Shown: piece by piece, positions 1 to 10,582 of the stretch
Position numbering within the stretch: position 1 is the stretch's first letter
Layout of the letters: each line of letters begins with the position of its first letter
From: Miscanthus floridulus
Taxonomy: Eukaryota; Streptophyta; Magnoliopsida; Poales; Poaceae
Direction of reading: 5' to 3'
DNA length: 64,000 bases
Assembly: GCF_019320115.1 (NCBI RefSeq)
Contig: NC_089597.1
Location: 121,506,951-121,570,950 of the forward strand
Translations under genes and position numbers: made by a program
The notes under the pieces: model-generated
Databases searched by the model: none
Told to the model about the DNA's origin: nothing
What the model saw: only the letters and a program-made list of their open reading frames with translations

Positions 1-219
1 CTGTGCAGCTAGCTTTCAGCTGGATCAGAGGCTGTTTCTTCTTATAAAGAACGATTAAATTTATTGGCTTCTCGAGAAGCTAGTTAGTAGTTACCTTGTG
101 GGTAGTCGTACAAGTCCCACCATTCATGTACTCTCTCCATGATGGATCGTTAGAAATGACTTCTAGTACCACGTTAAACATGTTTGGATAATAAATAGTA
201 TCGTCGCTCTACCTGTTGG
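1..219. other. Flank of the TRIM element, no gene seen
   Basis: AT-rich sequence without a convincing reading frame or repeat structure. It ends in GTTGG (215-219), the left target-site duplication of the TRIM element. Confidence 0.5.
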
Positions 220-617
220 TGTAACATCCTAATGGGCCAAAGTGGGCCCAATTAAATTTCAGTATGGGCCGGTGCTACTGTAGCAGAGGGTGTCGGGCAC
301 CGCAGCAGCTGGGCTCCAGGATACTGTTCACCGAAACACTGTTCACCCGAAAAATGAACCGGCCAGATTCGGAGTACTGTTCACGTGGTACTGTAGCACC
401 GCGAAAGCACTGCGCACCCGACGTTTAGTACCATACTGGAAATCCTGAAATCGCCGGATCGATTTAAATACCAGGGCCAGGGACACATAGTAACCTTCGA
501 TTAACCGTTTTGAACGAAGCGAGGATGAAAGTTCAAGCGGGTTGCTACGTGGGTGGGACCACTCCTAGGAAGAGTGGGCCTGGGCCTGGGCCATGTATGT
601 CGGGACTGGACGTTACA
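220..617 (+). repeat. Left LTR of TRIM element A
   Basis: 398-bp terminal repeat, TG...CA. It holds repeated short motifs of the type TACTGTTCAC and TACTGTAGCA between about 283 and 430, most of which are absent from the right LTR. Confidence 0.9.
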
Positions 618-842
618 TTTGGTATCAGAACCGACTCTCGAGGTTCCACAGGCATGTGGGGACGACTGCACGGGTATGTTGTGTGCATGTGCGTGGGCCC
701 GTCGTGGACACGGCATGGCATACACATACACGGCACGGGGCCACACAAACGTGTTGAAGAGAGGAGGATCCTGGATTAAATGTCCCGAAAGGGTAAGCTG
801 ATCTGGCATTCGACGGGGACGTCGAATCTTTAGGGGGATGAT

Positions 843-1129
843 TGTAACATCCTAATGGACCAAAGTGGGCCCAATTAAATTTCAGTATGGGCCAGTGATA
901 CTGTAGCAGAGGGTGTCGGGTACTGTAGCAGCTGGACTCCAGGCTACTCATACTGGAAATCCTGAAATCGCCGGATCGACTTAAATACCAGGGCCAGGGA
1001 CGCATAGTAACCTTCGGTTAACCGTTTTGAACGAAGCGAGGACGAAAGTTCAAGCGGATTGCTACGCGGGTGGGACCACTCACTAGGAAGAGTGGGCCTG
1101 GGCCATGTATGTCGGGACTGGACGTTACA
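843..1129 (+). repeat. Right LTR of TRIM element A (internally deleted)
   Basis: 287-bp repeat with the same ends as the left LTR. About 110 bp are missing after position 945, where the left LTR carries the TACTGTTCAC-rich stretch. The two LTRs are identical when an element inserts, so the deletion came later. Confidence 0.88.
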
Positions 1130-1134
1130 GTTGG

Positions 1135-1905
1135 TCAATTACTTTGGGAAGGCTGTTTTGGCATGGAACTATGGATTTTGATCTGAACATGATGATTATA
1201 CAGCAGTTATCCGCCTTTGCTGTATATTATCAGGTAGTGGTATAAATGAGCTCTATAAGAACATTGGACCCCTCGATCTCCAGCATCTGATCGATGAATC
1301 CCCCGTTGGCAGCTGTTGCGAGTACATGCTTGCTTTTGGATGGTTACAAAGTTCACATGCCATTTCCCTCCCGGCCTCCATGAGGACAAGAACCAGCTGA
1401 GGCCCAGGAGAACAAGCCTTTACTCCTACCAGATATAGACTTTTGTATGCATAAATAAAATAAAACTTTACTCCCAAGCCTGCAGCACCTCCCCTGCCAG
1501 CCAGAGCCACAGAAAGGCTCCAAGAACCATTTGCCAAAAACCAAAACGGACTGAAGATTCAAGATTGCTGGAGCAGGACCACTGCCTGGCTCTCCAACAG
1601 AGGTTGAAGAGCTGGCAAGGAGCTCTGGTCCAAGAACAATCCATGGAGCACGCCTCCTGGCTCCTGCTCATTTGCAATTGCACCTAGGAGCAGTGGCTCA
1701 GCCTTTTTCCCATGGATACAAATACTGCTGCCGCTTCACATTGGCTACCATCTTATCATGCATGCCCTTGCCCAGCAATTGTACTGGCGCCTGTACTAAA
1801 TCCGAGAAGACATGTTGTGCAGAGTGGCCTTCAATTCAAGCATCAGCATGCTATACTGATCAAAGACCAAGGACAGGCAAAAAGGGTACAAGAGCATTAA
1901 ATGCG
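1135..1905. other. Intergenic, nothing recognised
   Basis: Several short overlapping frames occur on both strands, but none shows a domain, signal peptide or matching copy elsewhere in the window. No repeat boundary was found. Confidence 0.4.
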
Positions 1906-2131
1906 AATTTTTTTGGCTTTAGGCTACTGTAGTACTTTCATTTGTATTTAGTAAAAATTATTCAATTATAGACTATTTAGTCTTAAAAGATTCATCTCAC
2001 TAATTACGGGTAAACTGTACAATTAGTTATTCTTTTTACCTATATTTAATGCTCCATGTATGTGCCGCAAAATTTGATGTGACGGAAAATCTTGAAATTT
2101 TTTGATTTTGGGTGGCATCAAAACGGGGCCT
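1906..2131. mobile_element. Degenerate Tourist-like MITE
   Basis: It shares the body of the family copies at 11038-11380, 49502-49678, 60401-60643 and 60864-61094: TACTGTAGTAC near the left end, an AGTCTTAAAAGATTC-type motif, TATATTTAATGCTCCATG, and GATGTGACGG before the right end. The right terminus reads AAAACGGGGCC. The left terminal inverted repeat is not clear, so the left boundary is approximate. Confidence 0.55.
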
Positions 2132-2916
2132 AACACATGCCCATTCCAAGTGAGCAGTTCAGGTGATGGGCTGCAACAGCGTTGTCTGAGTAACTAGCAC
2201 TTAAAAACAATGCATGTTACTACGTTTTTCAGAGCCCCACAACACACACAAAAAAAGGAGAGAGCGTCTTTACAACGATATTACATTGAGGAAAAGGGGC
2301 ATTTTTTATACCTTCAGTTAAGAAGGTGAACGAATCGCTTTCTGCCATGATCATATCACACAGCACAGGGCCTACAGGAGATACGATGCTCGTAGGATCG
2401 CTGAAGATCTTTGCGTTCAGAAGGTCCTCCTGTGGCTTGTAAAAGCTTTTGGTTGGAACGGACAGAGAGAAAGCAAGCAATTCAGATATGACGAACAGCC
2501 GAATCTTCCGTTTCCAGGATGGGAACAAGCGCCCAGCGGAGGAAAGCTGGGAGAGAGCTGATCCCAAACAATTCTTGCTTCTGACAGAGAACAAGAGAGG
2601 CACAGCTAGCTAGGCAGAATATACACTCGAAGCTGGCAGACAAAAAGCTCGAAAAAGAAGAGGAAATGGACAGCATCCAAAAGAATGAATTTTCACTACT
2701 GAAGCTGAAGTGAACTACTACTGATCACTATCTTCTGGTCCATGTCCATGATGAACAGAGCATAGGGGAATAGGAGATGATGATGAGCTCGTGAATACCA
2801 GAAAGCCGGTGCGTGCTGTTGTTGCTCCTGCCCCCCTGAACTCTGGTGGCTTGGCTTGCATTTGCTCCTCTCCACTCGTGCTAGATGACATGGATCTTGT
2901 CGGGTTGCACGATCGT
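2132..2916. other. 3' flank of the CLE gene, no second gene seen
   Basis: This lies downstream of the minus-strand CLE gene and probably contains its 3' UTR. A 124-codon minus-strand frame (2229-2603) has no recognisable domain, and I do not call it a gene. Confidence 0.4.
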
Positions 2917-3336
2917 CTATCTGTTGTGCAGAGGGTTAGGACCCGTCGGTATGCGCCGCTTGTCATCGTCGCCCTCGGCGTCGGCGCACGCACCAGCAGC
3001 AGCGCCGCTCGCTACTTTCCGCCCGCCGCTCTTACACCGTACGAAGGCGCCTGCAGCGGCGGCGTCGAAGCGGACTGACGCGCCGGCGGCCGCCGCCACA
3101 GCATGGTGCACGGTCGTCGTTGCACCCGTCGGCGGCGGCGGCAGCACACTCCCGCTGTGAGTGCGAGGGCGTGCGTGGGCGTGGGCGTGAGCGTGGCCGT
3201 CACCGTGCGCGCGCCTCGGCGGCGGCAGCAACGACGGCGCCGACCTCCCCTCGGCGACGACGGCGAGCTGCAGCACGACGGCGATGGCGAGGCACGACAG
3301 AGCGGTGGCGGCGCGTGCCCACCGCCGCCGCCTCAT
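2917..3336 (-). CDS. CLE: CLE-family signalling peptide precursor
   Basis: A 139-residue intronless pre-propeptide. Residues 1-6 are basic (MRRRRW). Residues 9-28 form a hydrophobic segment (ATALSCLAIAVVLQLAVVA) typical of a secretory signal peptide, with likely cleavage near residue 30. The middle is low-complexity (a His-Ala run near 49-55, Pro and Ala stretches), as is usual for the variable domain of CLE precursors. Residues 127-138 are RRIPTGPNPLHN, a full match to the CLE dodecapeptide pattern RxxPxGPxPxHN, followed by one Arg and the stop. In known CLE proteins this motif is cut out, often hydroxyprolinated, and bound by CLV1/BAM-type receptor kinases to limit stem-cell or vascular proliferation. 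Lys126-Arg127 just before the motif fits processing. Which CLE subgroup it belongs to (an FCP1-like meristem peptide is one option) cannot be settled from the motif alone. The ATG at 3336 is chosen because it directly precedes the signal peptide. Confidence 0.9.
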   Translation of the reverse strand: MRRRRWARAATALSCLAIAVVLQLAVVAEGRSAPSLLPPPRRAHGDGHAHAHAHARPRTHSGSVLPPPPTGATTTVHHAVAAAAGASVRFDAAAAGAFVRCKSGGRKVASGAAAGACADAEGDDDKRRIPTGPNPLHNR

Positions 3337-5072
3337 GGAGCTCGCTCGCCGCGCGCGTCACGGCGTCACGGGCGAACGCGCTCTCTTGGTCTGGCTGGCG
3401 GCCGCACGGGCCCTCGGGATTGGTTTGGTGCGCGAGGAGACGGGAACGAGGGAGACACTGCTCGGGCACTGGGCACAGGCAGGTGTGCGCTCAGGTGAGG
3501 TGGTGAAACAAATGGGAGTATTCGTGGACGGAAGAGTAGCCGAGCCTGCTCTGAGTTTTAACAGCGCGCGCGGGGCGCGCGAGTGGTTCGTTCGGTTCAG
3601 TCTTCAGTCTTTGAGTGAGTGGTGACTGGTGAGTGGTGACCACAAGTAGTAATTGCAGTTGCAGGCCTGCAGCGAGCCCGGCTAACCGCGCGTCTAGTGT
3701 ACTAGCAACTCACTGACTCCTCGCTGTAGTCGCTGATGAGCGCACGAGAGGAGAACTGGCATGAACAGAACTTGCAGCCTACAATGGTGCTTTCACTTTG
3801 ACCATAGATTACTATTTGGGATTGGTCATTACTCATATGGAACCAATATCACTGGCTTTACATTCTGGAAAAAATAATTGAGACAAGTCAGGAATTGCTT
3901 AGAGGTGGGAGGTCAGTACCGGTGGAATGGAAATTAACTAAGCAACTTACAGAATTTTACCACTCCCTGCAGCTACAGCTGCTGAGTAAGTAAAAGCCAA
4001 AGGGCGCACAGCACAAGAGCCTTGATGAATCACCCACACCCATCCCTCGTCAAAGCGCAGCGCAGGTAAGGTAAACACACGACGCCATGCCGCACCCACC
4101 GAACCCCATTGATGAGCCTTGAATCCGCAGTCGCCCTCACTCGGCGAGAAAGGAAGGAAGACCCGGCCGGCGCCCCCGGAGGCCGGACGGAGGACGCCAG
4201 GACGGAGAGGTGTGTGCGTTGGCGTGATAAATGAGGCGAGTTCCAGTTGCATGCAGCACGCGGCGGGCAATGCGAGTTGCGAGGGGCTCGAGGCCGGCCG
4301 GCCGGTCGCCGCGCTGCAGGCTACAGCCTGCAGCCCGCACTCTGGTGCAATGCCATTTGCCAATGGCTGAATGGCATGCAACATAAGTATGGCTGGCGCG
4401 GGCGCCGGGCGGTGCGGGAGTGGGATCAGCCAGATCCATCATCGACCTCCACGAGACGGCAGAAAGGCTAGCTGCCTGCCCGGCCGGCCGCGGCGCGTTT
4501 GACCGGTGACCGCTGCCGTTTGCATGCTCACCGGTGCGTCGGGACGCCACACACGCCTTCCTGCCGTGGCATCAATCTAGCACACTCCAGATCGAGCTCC
4601 GCGCAATTCATGGGGACGTGCCCATGCCGCATCTGCAGTATGCATTCTTCTCGGCATGCAATGCAGCTGGCTCCATGATCGATCAATCAGCTCTACGAGT
4701 CCATGGATTCATATGCTACGCACACAGGCTGGTGCCGGCCTCGATCGGCCTCCTGCTCTGCTGGGTCGTCCTCCTCTCTCTAGTCTAGGGCTAGGTACGT
4801 ACGTATACGCGAGCATGCATGAACGACTAGTCGACCGATCTCGTATACCCATACTGGTTGGCTCTGGCTCAGCAGTCAGCAGGGGAGCACGCAGTACGGT
4901 TTCGCGTGGGATGTCCCCGAGGAACTGGACGGACGTACTGCTGCCTGCGTATAGCACTGAAATCATAGGTGCGGCAGTTCTTCAGTTTTCGGCTCTTCGC
5001 TTCATCGTCAGTGCTACTCCTACCTGCAGCCCTCAGCCCTCTGTGCTGGGTGCTGGAGTACCCTGTAAGATA
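3337..5072. other. 5' flank of the CLE gene, no other gene seen
   Basis: GC-rich at first (3340-3560), then mixed composition. It must hold the promoter of the divergent minus-strand CLE gene, but I cannot point to a clear TATA box. The frames at 3947-4550 are Arg/Pro/Ala-rich on both strands and look like composition artefacts. Confidence 0.4.
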
Positions 5073-5202
5073 TGGTCGGTTTGTTCTCTTATAATTCGTC
5101 TTTTTTAATTTGTTTTTTTAGTCAAAACAATATTTTTATCTCACAATAAATCAGTTGAAATAGTATTTTGGTTTATTTTTTTTCAGTGAGGCGAACGGAG
5201 CC
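5073..5202. mobile_element. Short MITE with TA target duplication
   Basis: Begins TGGTCGGTTTGTTC and ends GCGAACGGAGCC, with TA on both sides. The interior carries TCTCACAATAAATCAG. The same ends and interior occur in the MITE at 61165-61282, whose empty site is preserved in this window, so the boundaries are well supported by comparison. Confidence 0.7.
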
Positions 5203-5616
5203 TATCTTCAACAACAACATCCAAAATATAAGACTCATTTAACGTTTAGGTAACGCTACAGTCAAAAGATTCGATACCCATTTGACATCTTCTCTAGCAA
5301 TAGAGCCAAAAAAGAATCATTTCTGCAAATGGGTTTTCAGAAGAAAAGATACCAACATTTGGGTTATGCCTCTCAGACAACCCAAAATAAATTTTCCGTA
5401 TAGATACTCTGTTGAAGACTGATTTTAGATCTCCTCTATTTTGAATTTAGGTGAGTCATCCACCGGAGACAGTCTAAACATACCGTTATTGCTACCGCCC
5501 TGTTTAGGGGTACGTACCCCTTGGTCAGGAACAGGACCTCCGCGCAGGACCATTGTCAAAGAAAATCGAGGACAGTTGAATGTAAAGCACGTTCGGTAAG
5601 GCTTTGATGATTCATA
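5203..5616. other. Intergenic, nothing recognised
   Basis: AT-rich sequence between two MITEs. No convincing frame or terminal repeats. Confidence 0.4.
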
Positions 5617-5827
5617 GGACATGTTTGGATCCGTTAGCATTAAAAATTAATAGCTAAAATTAACACTAACGAATTTAAACAGATCTGTTAATAAACCTGC
5701 TAATTATTAGTCAGAGGACCGTTAATGATTAGTTTCATCAGCAGGTTTGGAGTTGCTAATAGCTAGTTCGTATGCACATTTAATTCATTATCCAACCATC
5801 TATTAGCAGGTGCATCTAAACAGCCCC
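5617..5827. mobile_element. Probable MITE (TGTTTGGATC-type ends)
   Basis: The left end GGACATGTTTGGATCC and the right end GCATCTAAACAGCCCC form an imperfect inverted repeat. The interior contains GTTAGCA and TGCTAAT in opposite orientations (GTTAATGATTAG, TATTAGCAGG). The target duplication is unclear. Confidence 0.55.
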
Positions 5828-5850
5828 TAACTAAAAATTAGCAACTTTTA

Positions 5851-6486
5851 GAGCATATCCAAGAGTACCTAATTTTTTTTTTCCTAAAGATGGGTTTCTC
5901 CAACAGTTTTAAAAAAATCACTCCTAAAAATAAACAAAATAGACCCAGTGGCATTATCGTGAATACCGACATCTTCCTAGCATCTAGGTACAGAAAAGCT
6001 TCATGTGTGTTGCTACGGTTTGAGGCGGCGGTCCTGGGGAAGGCCGGCGTGGGGTCGGCCTCGGCGCGGGAGCATAGACTGCCATTGGCGTTGGGGGAGG
6101 AGGTGGCGGCGGCGGAGGGGATGCTTCTTGAGCACCAGTTTCTTGCGGGGGTGATGAGAGAGGGAGCTGGAGGAGATCCTGGACTCGGTGAGGGGCACGA
6201 TGGCGGAGCCGATGGGCGCTGAATTGCCGGCCGGCACGAGGACCGCAGCAAGGAGGCCGTCATGGAAGGTCTCGACGTCCATGTTAGCCTCGCTGGACTC
6301 GACGAAGAGGCGAGCGATGGAGAAGAAAGATGTTGTGGGCAGGATACGCGGACGCGGCACCGCACGTATCTATGCGCGCGGGGAAGTCCTTGGGAGGTTG
6401 CGTTGAGAATTGTTGGAGATGTTTTCTTCCTATCTTCCTACAAATACTGGATTGAGAGATTGTTTTGCGAACTCTTGGAGATGCTC
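5851..6486. mobile_element. TIR transposon carrying a captured gene fragment
   Basis: The left terminus GAGCATATCCAAGAG and the right terminus CTCTTGGAGATGCTC form a 15-bp inverted repeat with one mismatch, flanked by TTA on both sides (5848-5850 and 6487-6489). A 3-bp TTA duplication suggests the PIF/Harbinger type. I see no 9-bp Mutator-type duplication. The 636-bp element has no transposase. Its GC-rich middle is a minus-strand host gene fragment, described separately, which makes it a Pack-type non-autonomous element. Confidence 0.75.
6007..6306 (-). pseudogene. Fragment of plastid pyruvate dehydrogenase E2 (lipoyl domain and linker)
   Basis: The frame at 6181-6306 reads FVES, then a stretch containing MDVETFHDG, LAAVLVPAG and APIGSAIVPLTES. 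This is the second half of the lipoyl domain of dihydrolipoamide acetyltransferase, in its plastid form. Intact enzymes have Asp-Lys-Ala just before the MDVETF motif, and that Lys carries the lipoyl group. Here the position is Glu (codon 6289-6291), so the fragment could not be lipoylated. After the lipoyl part the frame shifts: the Pro-rich inter-domain linker (SSPPQETGAQEA, then a run of eight prolines, then TPMAVYAPAPRP) continues in another frame down to about 6007. No catalytic domain is present. It is a captured, broken exon piece inside the TIR element and not a functional gene. Confidence 0.75.
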
Positions 6487-6499
6487 TTAGCTATTAGGT

Positions 6500-7600
6500 A
6501 GCTATTTTACGGAATGTCTAGCGCCGGACGTCCGGCGCGCGTCCGAACGCCTGCTCAGCCCACCCGCGTCCGCCTTTGACCCCACCCCATGAACGGACGA
6601 GCACGCCCCCAACGTGCCCCCTCGAACGCAGCACCCCATCCGTCGGCCCCCATCGCCCCAGTGCGCTAGCCCTTCGGCGCGCCGCGCGCCCCTAGCTCGC
6701 CCCGCAACCCGCCGTGTCCACCTTCGCACCGCCCCACGCGCGCGACAAGCACGCCCCAGCGCCCCCTGACCGCAGCACCCCCGTTCGCCGACCCCCGGCA
6801 CCCTCGTCCGCTAGCCCCCTGACAATCCGCGCGCCCTCGTCCACTAGCCCCCGGCCAAACAACATAAAACACTCGAATAAAAGAACAACTTCCTGCAACA
6901 TAAGACTGAAACGGTTGAAATATTTGGAACATATTATTGCAACATGTGTGTGAATCATATGAAACATCTAGATCGGAACGATTGCAACATACGTCTAGAA
7001 ACAGGTGAAACATTTTGAATAAATGCTTGCAACATGCCTTTGAAACACTTGCAACATACACAACATGTGCAACATCCCTCGATCTACTTTTGCAACATCA
7101 AGATGAAACAATTGCAACATACTTTTGAAACGTCTGAAACACTTGAAACATTCATTTGCATCATACGGGTCCTCCCTTGCCATGGTGTCTTCGATCGGCC
7201 GACCGCGGGAGACGATGTCCCAACCGGCGACGACCTTCTCCAGGTGGCGCCGGGGTGGTGGTGGCGGTGCACGCCGTGGCCGCGACGGTTGAGTGCGGAT
7301 TGGGCGCGCGGCGATGGATGGCCTCGATGGATGGGCGCGGGGCAGGATGGGTGCGCGCACGGGGGATGGCGGAGTGAGCGCCGGGCGTAGGATGGGAGCG
7401 TGTGGTGGAGGCATGAGGCGGTCGGGCTCACGTGCGCGCTGGGATGGTCGTGGCTACCAGCGGAGTGGACCGACTAGGAATTTTTTTGAGGAGTGAGTCG
7501 AGCATGGTGGGGTGGTCGAGTGGATGACCACGATGGTCAGCAGAGTGAGTCGTGCGGCATCCGGATGGGGGGACGCCCGTGACGAAGTATTATCGTAATT
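6500..7600. repeat. GC-rich repeat with a GAAAC / TTGCAACAT array
   Basis: GC-rich flanks (6510-6850 and 7195-7460) surround an AT-rich block (about 6875-7165) made of irregular repeats of the type TGCAACAT, TTGAAAC and CTGAAACACTTGAAAC. The same kind of block hosts the large CACTA element at 12721-12823 and 47479-47700, so this is a dispersed repeat family. I could not identify its ends or class. The frames inside are Arg/Pro/Ala-rich and occur on all strands, so none is called. Confidence 0.5.
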
Positions 7601-9473
7601 TTTAGTGTTTATGGATCCCAACATGCCCTTATCATAAGACGGCTTCGGCTTCGGGATAATCTCGTACATTATAGCAGAGGTGACTCGTTTTCTCTCTTCT
7701 CCTAAAATAAACTGAAACCAGCAGCAGTGAGCCAAAAAATAAAACTGGTTCACCTGCTCCAGACTCCTCTAGGTAGTATAGCAAGGATCTGAATCTGTAG
7801 AAGCCGTCCTAAATATGCTCCAAATGTATATCCACTGGCTGTTTTATGTGGAGTATAATTGATGTTTCATTTGCTACTTAATTACTTCTAAAATTGCTAC
7901 AAGTTACTGTATATTATGAGGCAGAGGGGAGGGGAGTACTCGATCGGGAAACAACATATATATCATACAGTACTCACGCACAAAGAATAATTCATGTTTT
8001 CCATAGATGAGTCTTGACTCTTTAGAACGAGTGTTACCGAATGGAAAACTGAGCGTCCAAAAAAATTGCACATGTGAGTCTGCACTCCTTGTTTGCAGCT
8101 ATATATGCAACCCGGATCATGATCACATCTCATGTGTGCTTCCATTCCCATGATACGTTAACGTTTCCAAAGTTTTCCTGGCTTGTCGCTAGCGTTCTCG
8201 CTCTAGCGTTTGTCCGATGACAGTTACTACTACAAATGTAGTGGTAGTACTCGCGCGCGCAGGATGGGCCGGCAAAGTATATGCGTGTGACTCGTCGCAA
8301 AGCCTGCGACCTGCCTGATGCCTGCATGCATGCCCCAAATGAATAAAGTGAGAGGATTATTTATGTTCCTCCTTGCCTTTCTGCAGTTCCTATCCTCTGA
8401 TCCATCTTTTTTTCACCTAGTTGCTGTCTCCATGATTTTATGAGACGGTGGCGCGCGAGACCACGAGAGCGAGACAAGCATCAGCAACAAGTTATGAACT
8501 GACAAAATTGCACGCCGCGGCCCGGCCGTCGTTGGCGCGTGTCTATTTGCTAGTAAATATGAAAACGTATACACGTGCCTGCACGTATTACATTATAAAA
8601 ATAGTAAATATGTGAAGTTCCAAAGAGACCGAAATTAACGAACGAAAGCTTATACCACAAAACAACTTCTTCAGTGTTCATTTTTGAGCTATGAATCCCG
8701 ATCCGCCAGATATACGAAAAGATGAAGCCTGCGTAGCATATAGAGAGAGAGTATGTGTGTATATGTCTGATGATGCCGAGATGTGCGTCATAAGGGACGT
8801 TCGCGAAAGAAAAAAATGCCGCAATGTGTGTGCGATGCAAGACTACTAGCGCGAGTGCAGAGTGCACATCGTAGAGTCAAGCACAACACTGACATATGTA
8901 CGCTCCGTTTCGTTTGGTTTGGTCGGTGATATATCGGACAGCAATGGCGCCCCCTGTCGTCGTCCTCCCATCGATCCGTTCGCTTGCTTCGCTGTGATGG
9001 GACTGGCACGACCGGACTGCTGGAGAGGAGAGAGCGGCGTCGTCGTCGGCGTCGACTCGTCGGAGTCCGCACTTGTGTTTTTAGCTTCTGGAGTTCTGCA
9101 GCCGCGGGTGTCGACTGTCGAGGGAAGGGGGCCGTCCGGGCGTGCGTGCTTTTCAGACGTCGAATCATTCGCCTGCTGCCTGCACAGGGCAGGGCAGCGA
9201 CCGGTACGTGCACGGCGTTGCTATAAATGGCACGCACGCACCACCCGTAGATTCAGATCAGCCCCACGTCGATTTGATGGTGGGGTGTGCGGCACTGCAC
9301 CTGTACCACCACACACAGTAGCTGATGTGCGGCGCGTAACATCAGAATGGTGGTAGTGACCTCTACAGCAGTGCACCTGCGTGTACATGCATGGCTCCAT
9401 GCTCCGTGCATGCATCATATCGTCATAGCACTGTAACAAACTGTTGTAAGTAGGTACTCGCCCGTTCCAAATT
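7601..9473. other. Intergenic, nothing recognised
   Basis: Mixed composition. Frames at 8788-9356 overlap on both strands and show only Arg- and Ser-rich low complexity. No repeat boundary, RNA gene or promoter could be assigned. Confidence 0.4.
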
Positions 9474-9797
9474 CCGAGTCGAAAACCGGCGCTTTGTCGA
9501 GTGTCGGAAGCTTTGCGAGTGTATTTTATCGGGCACTCGATAAAGACGGGTTTGCCGAGCGTTTTTTCGGCACTCGGCAAAGATAGCTTTGCCGAGGTTT
9601 TTTTTTCGGCACTCGGCAAAGATGTATTTTGCCGAGTGCCATTTTTCGGCAGTCGGCAAAATGCGTCTTTGCCGAGTGTCTTTTTTTTGCACTCGGCAAA
9701 GAGGCATTTTGCCGTGTGCATTTTTTTTTTTTGCCCTCGGCAAATTATTTTTTCAAAGCAATTTTTGGGGCCCTAAATGAATTCAAATGAAAAAAAA

Positions 9798-10043
9798 TCA
9801 ACTACAAAGTTGTATAACTTCTCAAGATCTATAAAGTTTATTTTGATCATTTCTTCATTTGAAAAAGCGACAATAACATTGTTCATAAAATCTACATCTC
9901 TCTCATATCTCCCATATTAGTTTCATGAAAGTAGAAGAGAGATATATAAGATTTGTAAATAACGTTACTACCACTATGTCGGATGAATAAATGACTAAAA
10001 TAAACTTTGTAGATCTTGAGAAGTTATGAAATTTTGTAGTTGG
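9798..10043. repeat. Long imperfect inverted repeat (hairpin) inside CACTA-1
   Basis: The left arm from 9798 (TCAACTACAAAGTTG, AACTTCTCAAGATCTA, AAAGTTTATTTTGATCATTT, CATCTCTCTCATATCT) is matched in reverse complement by the right arm ending at 10043. The arms are about 115 bp each, around a short loop near 9915-9930, with scattered mismatches. A transcript in either direction could fold into a miRNA- or siRNA-precursor-like stem. Expression is not shown by the sequence. Confidence 0.75.
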
Positions 10044-10052
10044 CAACATTTT

Positions 10053-10500
10053 GATTTGAAATCATCTTGTCATGCAAAAAATGACGTTTGAATTTGAAAA
10101 TTTAAAAATTTGAATTTTTCAAAAGACCTCGGATGGAAAAACTTCCTAAATGAAAATTGTAGATCTCCAAAAGTTATGAAACTATATAGTTGACAACTTT
10201 TTGATTTGAAATCATCTTATCATGCAAAACTACGTTTGAATCTCTCAAATTTAAAATATGAATTTTTCAAACTACCTCGGATGAAAAAACTTCCTAAATG
10301 AAAATTGTAGATCTCCAAAAGTTATGAAACTATGTAGTTGACAACTTTTTGATTTGAAATCATCTTATCATGCAAAACTACGTTTGAATCTTTAAAATTT
10401 AAAATTCGAATTTTTCAAACGACCTCGGATGGAAAAACTTCCTAAATGAAAATTGTAGATCTCCAAAAGTTATGAAACTTTGTAGTTGACCACTTTTTTA
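10053..10500. repeat. Three-copy tandem repeat, unit about 148 bp
   Basis: Units start with GATTTGAAATCATCTT at about 10053, 10203 and 10351. Each contains TCATGCAAAA, CCTCGGATG, AAACTTCCTAAATG and TGTAGATCTCCAAAAG in the same order. The last unit runs out at about 10500. The array shares ACTACAAAGTTG/GTAGTTG-type sequence with the hairpin arms. Confidence 0.8.
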
Positions 10501-10582
10501 TTTGAATTCGTTTATGGCCTCAAACAAGCAATTTACTCTCGGTTTAGTATAATATATGAGGATAGATAACGGAATCTAGACA

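Larger units (their letters stand above)
220..1129 (+). mobile_element. Complete TRIM (terminal-repeat retrotransposon in miniature), element A
   Basis: Two direct repeats beginning TGTAACATCC and ending GACGTTACA flank a 225-bp interior. Directly after the left repeat is a primer-binding site, TGGTATCAGAACC (620-632), matching the 3' end of initiator tRNA-Met. Directly before the right repeat is a purine-rich tract, TTTAGGGGGATGAT (829-842). The element is bracketed by a perfect 5-bp target duplication, GTTGG (215-219 and 1130-1134). There is no gag or pol, so it must have depended on proteins made by another element. The short frames inside it have no recognisable product. Confidence 0.93.

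Noticed and set aside
2229..2603. 124-codon minus-strand frame
   Set aside because: No domain, no signal peptide, no repeat copy. Probably in the 3' flank of the CLE gene.
6500..7600. GAAAC / TTGCAACAT array as a possible CRISPR-like or satellite array
   Set aside because: Units are irregular in length and sequence, with no fixed spacer or period. It is a dispersed eukaryotic repeat.
8788..9356. 149- and 164-codon frames on opposite strands
   Set aside because: Mutually overlapping, low complexity, no domain or start context to favour either.
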